Below, piece after piece: positions 8,354 through 15,927 of a DNA stretch of 64,000 nt; the stretch's first letter is position 1, and every line of letters starts with the position of its first letter. A program made the translations under genes and the position numbers. Under the pieces are notes generated by a model. The model saw only the letters and a program-made list of their open reading frames with translations, was not told where the DNA came from and did no database searches. Origin of the DNA: UKL13-3 sp044353855 (lineage in GTDB: Bacteria; Bacteroidota; Bacteroidia; UKL13-3); NCBI GenBank assembly GCA_044353855.1, contig JBILBF010000003.1, positions 1 through 64,000 on the forward strand. The letters run 5' to 3'.

Positions 8354-9166
8354 TTAAATATTTTTAAGGTTATTAATTAAGGTTTCAATTTCTTTTTTTG
8401 CTACTTCGTCTTTCAACAATGTTTTACAAGTTTCGTATATTTTAATTGCTTTGTCTGTATTTCCGCTCTTTGCATACACTTCACCTAAATAAAAATAATA
8501 CTCAGGATTAAAGGGTTGCAATTGTATCAGTTTTTCAAATCGTTCTTTTGCTTTATCAAATTGGCCAGATTGTATTGATAACATTCCAAGCGTAAATATT
8601 GCTTGAACATTATTACTATCTTTAGCAACTACATCTTTTAGAAGTCCAACACCTTTCATAACATCTTGATCAATTTGAACTATGATAGCGGCCATTGCTG
8701 TTTGAGCATCTAAATTACTTGGATTAAGCTGTATTACTTTTTCAAATGCTTTTTTTGCTTTTGAAGCTGCTTCGGATATAATAATACTATCATTGCTTAA
8801 ACTAGCAAATGTGTAATATTTACTTCCAGTTGCGTACCAATTTTTTTCAGTAGGCTCAATATTAGCATATTGTTCCATAAAATAAGCCGAAACCAATTGA
8901 TTATTTAACGAATCCCAAAGAACGATTAATTCTTGTAAAACAATCGGGTTTTTCACTTCTTTTTCAAGCTCAGAAATTCGGACTTGTAGTGGCTGTGAAA
9001 GTTCTTTCTTTTCTTGTTCAACATACGTATTTATATCAAAAGCAGAATTTGCTGATGGTATCGTGTTTACTGAACTCGTTGATGATTTGTAGCCCTTTAT
9101 AAATAAAAAAACTACAACCGAAACAACTAGAATTAAAAGAACAACCTGATTTTTGTTTAAAGACAT
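8354..9166 (-). CDS. Membrane-anchored TPR protein
   Basis: This 270-aa protein has a single N-terminal membrane segment (about residues 8-24) and then a soluble domain with about three TPR motifs. They are clearest at residues 135-160, 188-210 (FTLGMLSIQSGQFDKAKERF) and 222-245 (YYFYLGEVYAKSGNTDKAIKIYE). TPRs mediate protein contacts; no partner is indicated. The gene lies 5 nt downstream of the HU gene and 5 nt upstream of the COX24-like gene. The HU-TPR-rng arrangement next to mutY is, from memory, conserved in Bacteroidota. Confidence 0.8.
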   Translation of the reverse strand: MSLNKNQVVLLILVVSVVVFLFIKGYKSSTSSVNTIPSANSAFDINTYVEQEKKELSQPLQVRISELEKEVKNPIVLQELIVLWDSLNNQLVSAYFMEQYANIEPTEKNWYATGSKYYTFASLSNDSIIISEAASKAKKAFEKVIQLNPSNLDAQTAMAAIIVQIDQDVMKGVGLLKDVVAKDSNNVQAIFTLGMLSIQSGQFDKAKERFEKLIQLQPFNPEYYFYLGEVYAKSGNTDKAIKIYETCKTLLKDEVAKKEIETLINNLKNI

Positions 9167-9171
9167 TTGAA

Positions 9172-9486
9172 TTAAGCAGTTTGTTTAGCAGCTTTGCTTT
9201 TCACTTTGTCACTTTTCTTAACTTTGTCAACAAAAGTTTTTGCTGGCTTAAAGCTAGGTATGTAATGTTCATCAATCACCATTGCAGTGTTTTTAGAGAT
9301 ATTACGAGCAATTTTTTTAGCTCTTTTTTTGATAACGAAACTACCAAAACCGCGGAAGTAAACATTTTTACCGTCTACCATTGCATTTCTCACTACTTTA
9401 AAGAAAGACTCAACCGACTCTTGAACATGTGCTTTTTCTACTCCTGTTTTTGCTGAGATTTCTGCAATAATTTCTGCTTTTGTCAT
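9172..9486 (-). CDS. HU-family DNA-binding protein
   Basis: This 104-aa histone-like protein has the HU/IHF fold. The dimerisation helices (TKAEIIAEISAKTG..) come first, then the conserved FRGFGSF turn at about residues 45-51. The DNA-binding arm reads ARNISKNTAMVIDEHYIPSFKPAK rather than the classical GRNPQTG form. A lysine-rich tail of about 15 residues (KSDKVKSKAAK) extends the C-terminus. It bends and compacts DNA. First gene of a four-gene operon, preceded by a -7 box TACATTTG (9563-9570, minus) and a leader of about 70 nt. Confidence 0.92.
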   Translation of the reverse strand: MTKAEIIAEISAKTGVEKAHVQESVESFFKVVRNAMVDGKNVYFRGFGSFVIKKRAKKIARNISKNTAMVIDEHYIPSFKPAKTFVDKVKKSDKVKSKAAKQTA

Positions 9487-9540
9487 TTTATAAGATATTT
9501 AATTGTTAAGATTTAAGTATCAATTAATTGTTAACTAATT

Positions 9541-9570
9541 CCCCATTTTTTTATTGGGGTGGCAAATGTA
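9541..9570 (-). promoter_or_regulatory. Promoter box and leader hairpin of the HU operon
   Basis: TACATTTG on the minus strand (9563-9570) fits TAnnTTTG. Just after the expected start of transcription, CCCCA (minus 9559-9555) and TGGGG (9545-9541) could form a 5-bp hairpin around an A-rich loop. No TTG at 17-23 nt is seen. Confidence 0.45.
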
Positions 9571-9598
9571 TGTATTTCACTTCAAATAATATAACACA

Positions 9599-9628
9599 TT
9601 GAAAAAAAATCTTTTCGACTTACTTTTG
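9599..9628 (+). promoter_or_regulatory. Promoter of mutY-ssb-gldE-gldD
   Basis: TTG (9599-9601), 19 nt, TACTTTTG (9621-9628): a full match to the Bacteroidota consensus with the same 19-nt spacer as the window-edge and tRNA-His promoters. The mutY ATG is 7 nt past the box, so the transcript should be leaderless or nearly so. Confidence 0.7.
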
Positions 9629-9635
9629 TTGCCTT

Positions 9636-10718
9636 ATGAAAGCTGTATTATCCATTATAAATTGGTATCATCAACACAAGCGTGATTTACCTTGGCGCAA
9701 CACCGATAATCCTTATTTGATATGGCTTTCGGAGGTTATTTTACAACAAACAAGAGTTGAACAAGGCTTACCTTATTACTTAAAATTCGTACAAAAATAC
9801 CCCACATTAAAAAAGCTAGCTTCAGCAAAAGATGAAGACGTTATGAAATTATGGCAAGGGCTTGGATATTATAATAGGGCTAAAAACATGCTAAATACTG
9901 CAAGAATTATTGTTAAAGATTTGAATGGAATTTTCCCTTTAACATACAATGACCTTATACTGTTAAAAGGAATTGGCCCATACACTGCAGCTGCAGTTGC
10001 TTCTTTTGCATACAATGAACCTAAAGCAGTTGTTGATGGTAATGTATACAGGGTTCTTTCAAGAGTTTTTGATATTACAGAACCCATTAATAGTGCTGTT
10101 GGAAAAAAAATATTTGCCGAATTGGCTCAAGATATAATGGATAAAGAAGAACCTGGACTATACAATCAGGCTATTATGGAATTGGGAGCTACGATTTGCA
10201 AACCAACATCACCAAAATGTGGGGAGTGTGTGTTAATATTGCAATGTTTGGCTTTTAAGCATCAAAAAATTGGTTTGTTACCTGTTAAACTCAAAAAACA
10301 AAAGCCCAAGGAGCGTTATTTACATTTCTTTTATATTGAACAGAATGAAAAAACATATATAAAACAACGAAAAGATGAACGCATTTGGCATAATTTATTT
10401 GAACCCCCATTTGTAGAAACAAAAAATGTTACTAAACCAGAGGTACTGTTTGCATTGCCTGAAGTAGCTAGTATATTAGGGAAGAATCCTACTAAAATTA
10501 AAACATTATCTTTAAAGCATCAACTTACACATCAAACTATTTTTGCCGATTTTTGGTCTGTTAGGGTTTTACCTCAATTTAAGTTAAATGATAAAGGGTA
10601 TATTGCCATCAACAAAAAGGACTTGCATAAATATGCTGTTCACCGTTTATTTGATAAGTTTATACAATTTAATCAAAATTCAGAGGATCGAAAATTGAAG
10701 AAAATGGGCAAAAAATGA
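9636..10718 (+). CDS. mutY: A/G-specific adenine glycosylase MutY
   Basis: This 360-aa base-excision repair enzyme removes adenine mispaired with 8-oxoguanine or G. The helix-hairpin-helix motif LLKGIGPYTAAAVASFAY is at about residues 109-126, followed by the catalytic Asp in VVDGNVYRVL. The 4Fe-4S cluster ligands follow the pattern C-x6-C-x2-C-x5-C (CKPTSPKCGECVLILQC, about 188-204). A C-terminal NUDIX-like domain (about 225-345) recognises 8-oxoG. It heads an operon with ssb 26 nt downstream. Confidence 0.95.
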   Translation: MKAVLSIINWYHQHKRDLPWRNTDNPYLIWLSEVILQQTRVEQGLPYYLKFVQKYPTLKKLASAKDEDVMKLWQGLGYYNRAKNMLNTARIIVKDLNGIFPLTYNDLILLKGIGPYTAAAVASFAYNEPKAVVDGNVYRVLSRVFDITEPINSAVGKKIFAELAQDIMDKEEPGLYNQAIMELGATICKPTSPKCGECVLILQCLAFKHQKIGLLPVKLKKQKPKERYLHFFYIEQNEKTYIKQRKDERIWHNLFEPPFVETKNVTKPEVLFALPEVASILGKNPTKIKTLSLKHQLTHQTIFADFWSVRVLPQFKLNDKGYIAINKKDLHKYAVHRLFDKFIQFNQNSEDRKLKKMGKK

Positions 10719-10744
10719 TCAAATAATTAAGATTGAAAAAAAAA

Positions 10745-11158
10745 ATGTCGGTAAATAAAGTGATTTTAATAGGCTATTTAGGAAAAGACCCATTGGTTAG
10801 ATACCTTGATGCTGAGCGAGTGGTAGCAACATTTAGCATAGCCACTAGTGAAACATTTACTTTAAAAAATGGTGAACGAAAAATTGAAACAGAATGGCAT
10901 AATATTGAAATATGGGATACTCTTGCTAAAATTGCAGAGAAGTATTTAAAAAAAGGGATGCAGTTGTATGTTGAAGGTAAAATTAAATCAGAGCGTTGGA
11001 GAGATAAAGATGGAAATGAACACACGGATAAAAAAATCAGAGTAACAAGCATGAATTTGCTTGGTTCGAAACCTTCAACTGATGATGAACATCCACAACA
11101 AATAACCGTTACCCAAAAAAATAATTCATCAGCTATGGAAGATGACCTTCCGTTCTGA
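10745..11158 (+). CDS. ssb: Single-stranded DNA-binding protein
   Basis: This 137-aa OB-fold SSB has the typical opening SVNKVILIGYLGKDPLVRY, and the EWHNIEIW and YVEGKIKSERWRDKDG blocks. A linker is followed by the acidic tail EDDLPF, which recruits repair and replication proteins. I chose ATG 10745; an upstream in-frame TTG at 10733 would only add four Lys-rich residues. It lies in the mutY operon, ahead of gldE, an order known from Flavobacteria. Confidence 0.93.
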   Translation: MSVNKVILIGYLGKDPLVRYLDAERVVATFSIATSETFTLKNGERKIETEWHNIEIWDTLAKIAEKYLKKGMQLYVEGKIKSERWRDKDGNEHTDKKIRVTSMNLLGSKPSTDDEHPQQITVTQKNNSSAMEDDLPF

Positions 11159-11183
11159 TATTGTATAACCTAATCAACCTATT

Positions 11184-12548
11184 TTGGAAAGTATTACCGG
11201 AGAACCTCCGTCCCAAACACTATTTATAGTGTTATCAATTGTAAATAATCTGAATCCAGCTGATATACTAACAGCAACGGTTTGTGGACTTATATCTATT
11301 ATTTTTATTGGTTGTTCGGCTATAATTTCTAGTTCAGAAAATGCATTTTTTTCTTTAACAAAAATACAGATTGAAGACTTAACTGCAGAACAAGACCGAT
11401 CATCCAATTCAATTGGTTATTTACTCAGCCATCCAAAAAAATTATTAGCGACCATTTTAATAGCAAACACGTTTGTGAATATAGCTATGGTAATGGTTTC
11501 TACATTGATGTTAAATATCATCTTCAACTTTGGACATAATCATGTTTTAGGATTTGTGTTTGAGGCTGTTTTAGTAACATTTGCACTTGTATTATTTGGA
11601 GAAGTAATGCCTAAAATATATGCTTCTCAAAATGCTCAAAAACTAGCACGAATATTAGCAACTCCAATGTTTGTATTAAGTCGACTTTTTTATCCTTTTG
11701 TTTATATCCTTGAAAAATCAACTTCAATAATTGATAAAAGAGTAACTAAAAAAGGCCATATCTTGTCTATTGATGAATTAACACATGCAATAGACATAAC
11801 AGCAGAAGCAGACACTCCTAAACAAGAAAAACTCATCCTTAAATCAATTGTAAACTTTGGAAATACCAATGTAAAACAAATAATGCGATTAAGGCCTGAT
11901 TTGAATGCATTGGAATCAGGAACTAAATTCTCAGAACTACTTAGTAAAATTAATGATTGGGGGTATTCACGTGTACCCATTTTTAAAGACAATATGGATT
12001 ATATTATTGGGGTATTGTATATCAAAGACTTGCTTCCACATATGCATAAAGAAGATGGTTTTGATTGGCTCAATCTCATTCGCAAACCATACTTTGTCCC
12101 AGAAAGTAAAAAAATTGACGATTTGCTCAAAGAGTTTCAAAGTAAACGCGTTCATTTAGCAATTGTAGTAGATGAATTCGGAGGAACCTCAGGACTTGTA
12201 ACTATGGAAGATATTTTAGAGGAAATATTTGGAGAAATAAATGATGAATTTGATGAGGATGAAAACGTAAACATTCGATTGAGTGAAAACACTTTTGCAT
12301 TTGAAGCAAAAATGCTCATTAATGATATGTGTAAGTTCATGGAAATTGATACAGATACTTTTGATGAAATGAGAAATGAAGCAGATACAATTGGAGGAAT
12401 GTTATTAGAAGTATCTGGTTATTTACCTAAAAAAGACGAAGAAATAGCTATTGATGATTTTTTATTTACAATTGAATCAGTAGATAATCGAAAAATCAAA
12501 CGTATAAAAGTTGTTATAGGAAACGAATCGAATGGACAATCGGTATAA
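11184..12548 (+). CDS. gldE: Gliding-motility-associated CBS/CorC protein GldE
   Basis: This 454-aa protein of the CNNM/CorC (hemolysin C) family has an N-terminal DUF21 membrane domain (several segments, about residues 25-170), two CBS domains (about 220-345) and a C-terminal CorC_HlyC domain (about 360-450). Its position between ssb and gldD identifies it as GldE, linked genetically to GldD in Flavobacterium gliding and T9SS function. The start is TTG at 11184; no ATG exists near the conserved N-terminus. The 3' end overlaps gldD by 17 nt. Confidence 0.85.
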   Translation: MESITGEPPSQTLFIVLSIVNNLNPADILTATVCGLISIIFIGCSAIISSSENAFFSLTKIQIEDLTAEQDRSSNSIGYLLSHPKKLLATILIANTFVNIAMVMVSTLMLNIIFNFGHNHVLGFVFEAVLVTFALVLFGEVMPKIYASQNAQKLARILATPMFVLSRLFYPFVYILEKSTSIIDKRVTKKGHILSIDELTHAIDITAEADTPKQEKLILKSIVNFGNTNVKQIMRLRPDLNALESGTKFSELLSKINDWGYSRVPIFKDNMDYIIGVLYIKDLLPHMHKEDGFDWLNLIRKPYFVPESKKIDDLLKEFQSKRVHLAIVVDEFGGTSGLVTMEDILEEIFGEINDEFDEDENVNIRLSENTFAFEAKMLINDMCKFMEIDTDTFDEMRNEADTIGGMLLEVSGYLPKKDEEIAIDDFLFTIESVDNRKIKRIKVVIGNESNGQSV

Positions 12549-13116
12549 ATATCTATTTTTAATAGTAACTAGCTTTATTGTGTTACTCGTAAATTCATGC
12601 CAAGAAGATTATATTCCAAAACCCAGGGGATTTCAACGAATTGATTTACCTAAACGAGAATACGAAAATTACCAATCAAATTGTGGGTTTAAAGTTGACA
12701 TACCTATTTATGCAACTATCAATTTAGATACCCATCCCAAAGCAGAAAAATGCTGGTATAATATTCAATATATTCCATTTAACGCAACCCTTTATTTAAG
12801 CTACAGACCTTATATAAACAAAGAAGAATTATTTAAACTTACTGAAGATGCAAGAACACTTGTGTATAAACATACCATAAAAGCTGATGAAATTTACGAA
12901 ACTCAAATTAGCAATTCTCATCTAGAAGGAATGTTGTACGAATTAAGTGGAAATACGGCAACAAATTTTCAGTTTTATGTATTGGATCGAAAAGGAAACT
13001 TTATGAGAGGAGCATTATACTTTAACACAAAAACAACTATCGATTCTGTAGCACCTGTTTTAACTTTTTTAAAGCAGGATGTACTTCACTCATTAGAGAG
13101 TTTAAGATGGGATTAG
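12532..13116 (+). CDS. gldD: Gliding motility lipoprotein GldD
   Basis: This 194-aa lipoprotein has a signal peptide with the lipobox VNSC, giving lipidated Cys23. The mature part opens with YIPKPRGFQRIDLPKREY, a strong GldD mark. In Flavobacterium johnsoniae GldD is required for gliding and T9SS secretion. It starts inside the end of gldE, so the two are translationally coupled. No other gld genes occur in the window. Confidence 0.88.
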   Translation: MDNRYKYLFLIVTSFIVLLVNSCQEDYIPKPRGFQRIDLPKREYENYQSNCGFKVDIPIYATINLDTHPKAEKCWYNIQYIPFNATLYLSYRPYINKEELFKLTEDARTLVYKHTIKADEIYETQISNSHLEGMLYELSGNTATNFQFYVLDRKGNFMRGALYFNTKTTIDSVAPVLTFLKQDVLHSLESLRWD

Positions 13117-13158
13117 GTTTATGTGTTCGTTCCAAAATATAGACTCCATATAAAAATT

Positions 13159-13185
13159 AAACCCTATTATAAATTTAGTGGGTTT
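13159..13185. terminator. Weak shared terminator between gldD and the coiled-coil gene
   Basis: AAACCC (13159-13164) pairs with GGGTTT (13180-13185). On the minus strand a T-rich tract follows; on the plus strand it does not, so it serves the minus-strand gene best. Confidence 0.4.
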
Positions 13186-13973
13186 CAAATAAATATTTCG
13201 GGATCTTCATTATTGGAAGCAACATTATCTGCTGAAGTAGTCGGATTTTCAATAAAGGCTAATCTACCTGAAATTTCATTTATAGATGATGCATTCGCTA
13301 TTTTATCCGCATTCATTTGATGTGTTATTTCTCTTTTAATGGTAGAAACATCTAATAAAGTTCTTGATTCAGCAGATTGCATTTCATCTTTTAATTCCTT
13401 CTGTAATTTATCTAATTGGATAGAAAGAGATTTCTTTATGACTTCTTCGTTTTTGTTTAAGACATTTTGAATAAACGATATACGTTTATTTAGTATGATA
13501 AGAAATACAACCAAAACGACAACAGTGAAAGCCATGGCAGCGCTGAAAAGCATCCAAACCTTTTGAGAAAATGCATTTTGACTTGATTGAATAATAGAAA
13601 AATTGGCCTCTGTTTTTTTCTGAAACTCCTCCATTGAAAATCGAGTTTCTTTTAATGAATCAGCATTCATAGAAATTTGAAAACTAGCTGAATTTAAAAT
13701 TTCTTGAACTTGAGTCATTTGACTATCCAGCAAAATAACTCTTTCAAATTTATTATCTATACTATTACGAACAGAAGCAGTTGCATTGTTAGCAGCAGCA
13801 ACTTTTGCCTTTAGCTCCTCCATTTGTGGCTCATAATCTTTTTTAAGAACATAAGGAGGGGGTCCTTTTGGGGCAGGAGCAATTTTAGGTGTGGCCGTTG
13901 GTTTGTTTTTTTGAGAAAATGCAGGGACCACACACATTGCAAAAATGATAGTAAACATGAATAGTTTTTTCAT
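13185..13973 (-). CDS. Secreted/membrane coiled-coil protein of unknown function
   Basis: This 262-aa protein matches no family I recognise. It has a signal peptide (residues 1-20, ending AFSQ), then a Pro/Lys-rich stretch (PAPKGPPPY, about 33-41). A long helical region follows, broken by one clear membrane segment (about 146-166, LFSAAMAFTVVVLVVFLIIL). The rest is coiled-coil (about 172-235) with an acidic Asn/Asp/Glu tail. The arrangement suggests an inner-membrane protein with coiled coils on both sides. It lies convergent to gldD. Confidence 0.7.
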   Translation of the reverse strand: MKKLFMFTIIFAMCVVPAFSQKNKPTATPKIAPAPKGPPPYVLKKDYEPQMEELKAKVAAANNATASVRNSIDNKFERVILLDSQMTQVQEILNSASFQISMNADSLKETRFSMEEFQKKTEANFSIIQSSQNAFSQKVWMLFSAAMAFTVVVLVVFLIILNKRISFIQNVLNKNEEVIKKSLSIQLDKLQKELKDEMQSAESRTLLDVSTIKREITHQMNADKIANASSINEISGRLAFIENPTTSADNVASNNEDPEIFI

Positions 13974-14089
13974 ATAAAATCATAAATTTTAAGGAAGGTA
14001 AAAATAAATTTGAGAATTCCCATCAATATGGAATGATAGTGGGTAAATATGAAAGCAAAAAAAGATTCGAATTACCAAAACAAAAAAAA

Positions 14090-15742
14090 TTAGCCCATCA
14101 ATTCTTTAGCAGCCTCTAGTACTTTAATCGATGGATTATCACCATGCAACATACGAGCAATTTCTGCTAACCGTTCTTGTTCGGTAAGTCTTTTAATATG
14201 GGTATTTGTACTTGTTTTGTCTGTGGTTTTGAAAACATAAAAATGAGCATCAGCTTTTCCTGCAATTTGAGGCAAATGTGTAATTGCAATTACCTGATGA
14301 TGTTGAGCGTGTTGCTTCATTACTTGAGAAACCTTTAAAGCAGTTTCTCCAGAAATTCCTGTATCAATTTCATCAAATACAATACTTGGTAATGATACTT
14401 TATCGGCAATTAAAGATTTAATACATAACATCAACCTACTTAATTCCCCACCTGATGCTACTTTGCCAATAGGTTGAAATGATTGACCTTTATTCGCAGA
14501 AAACAAAAGGCTGATTTTATCTTTTCCACTTGAGCTGAAATTTGTCAAATCACGTTGTTCAATGTTGATTTTAGCATTTGACATTTCAACTTTTTTTAAT
14601 AGTTCTTCAATGGAATTTTCAATTCCAGGAATTGCTTTTTTTCTTTTTTTGGATAAGATATCTGCCTCAATGGTTAATTGTGATTTAAGCGTTTCAAGAG
14701 ATTGTTGTTTCTTTTCAACTTCATTTTGTAAACTACCAATAGTTGTTAAATCAGATTCGATTTTTTGATGTAGGGCAATCAACTCTATATTGTTATTTAC
14801 TCTATGTTTTTTCTGAAGGCTAAACAATAATTGCAACCGTTCTTCTGTATGTAATAAAAGTTCAGGGTTTGATTGTGTTTGTTCGCTAATATTCTCTATT
14901 TCTTGTTGAATATCTTTTAATTCTAGTGTAGTAGAGTCTAGCCTTTTAAGTAATTCATTTAATCCTTGATGAAATTTGGCAACTGGTGCTAACGTAATTT
15001 TAACTTGTTGTATTTGGTCAATAATACTTAGTTCATCACCCGCTAAATTAGTAGATGCGATAGCAGAAGATTGTTGAATATGTTCAGCGTGGCTGAGAAT
15101 TTCTAATTTTTTTTCTAACTGTATTTGTTCATCAGCAACTAAATTTGCTTCCGCTAATTCAGATGCAATAAATGAGAAATAGTCTTCATCCTTTCTTGAT
15201 TTGGCTTCAAGAGTAATTAAATGTTGGAGTTCAGCTTCTGTTTGTTTAAAAAATTTATAGGTTTGGGTATAAACCAACAATTGTTTGGCAGTATCAGCAA
15301 TTGCATCTACAATACCAAGTTGAACTTCTTCATCATTTAATTCTAACGTTTGATGTTGAGAAACAATATCTATAAGCTCCTTACCTAATTCTTTTAACAC
15401 ATTTAATGTAACGGGAGTATCATTTACAAATGCACGCGATTTGCCATTTGGAGCTATTTCTCTACGAATTAAACAGGTATGATCGTAATCTAATTCATGG
15501 GTTTCAAAAAAAGACTCTAAATGATAATTGTTTACTTTAAAACTTCCTTCCACTACACACTTTTCTTCAGGATTATGGAGTACTTTACTATCGGCTCGTT
15601 CTCCAAGAATTAAACCCAATGCGCCCATTAAAATAGATTTACCAGCTCCAGTTTCGCCAGTAATAATATTTAACCGACTGTCGAATTCGATATCAACAGA
15701 TTTAATGATGGCGTAATTACGAATGTGAAGAGATACTAACAT
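14090..15742 (-). CDS. recN: DNA repair protein RecN
   Basis: This 550-aa SMC-like ATPase acts in double-strand break repair. Walker A GETGAGKS is at about residues 29-36. Two coiled-coil arms span about 150-390. The signature segment ASGGELSRLMLCIK (about 427-440) and Walker B SIVFDEIDTGISG (about 451-463) close the ATPase site. The ATG at 15742 is 7 nt after a -7 box TATTTTTG (15750-15757, minus), implying a nearly leaderless transcript. Confidence 0.95.
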   Translation of the reverse strand: MLVSLHIRNYAIIKSVDIEFDSRLNIITGETGAGKSILMGALGLILGERADSKVLHNPEEKCVVEGSFKVNNYHLESFFETHELDYDHTCLIRREIAPNGKSRAFVNDTPVTLNVLKELGKELIDIVSQHQTLELNDEEVQLGIVDAIADTAKQLLVYTQTYKFFKQTEAELQHLITLEAKSRKDEDYFSFIASELAEANLVADEQIQLEKKLEILSHAEHIQQSSAIASTNLAGDELSIIDQIQQVKITLAPVAKFHQGLNELLKRLDSTTLELKDIQQEIENISEQTQSNPELLLHTEERLQLLFSLQKKHRVNNNIELIALHQKIESDLTTIGSLQNEVEKKQQSLETLKSQLTIEADILSKKRKKAIPGIENSIEELLKKVEMSNAKINIEQRDLTNFSSSGKDKISLLFSANKGQSFQPIGKVASGGELSRLMLCIKSLIADKVSLPSIVFDEIDTGISGETALKVSQVMKQHAQHHQVIAITHLPQIAGKADAHFYVFKTTDKTSTNTHIKRLTEQERLAEIARMLHGDNPSIKVLEAAKELMG

Positions 15743-15749
15743 AGTGCAT

Positions 15750-15781
15750 CAAAAATAGTAGATACAAATTTGATTTGACAA
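15750..15781 (-). promoter_or_regulatory. Promoter of recN
   Basis: On the minus strand TTG (15779-15781), a 21-nt spacer, then TATTTTTG (15750-15757). The start codon follows 7 nt later. Confidence 0.6.
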
Positions 15782-15904
15782 TGCTTTTTTCAACAATAGT
15801 AAAATAGTATTGAACTGAATTGTCAATTAATGTATGATTAGCTATTATTCTATGCATTTTTTTCGAGTTCACTATTTTTTAGGTTAAAAAACACCTAATT
15901 GGGT

Positions 15905-15912
15905 TATTTTTG
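15905..15912 (+). promoter_or_regulatory. -7 box of uvrB; decides its start
   Basis: TATTTTTG is a perfect TAnnTTTG. An in-frame TTG at 15910 lies inside the box, so it is not the initiation codon; the ATG at 15928 is. No -33 TTG is evident. Confidence 0.5.
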
Positions 15913-15927
15913 TTTGTCAAACACACA

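Noticed and set aside
13123..13320. 65-aa open frame after gldD
   Set aside because: It mostly overlaps the C-terminal coding region of the coiled-coil gene on the other strand and shows no domain.
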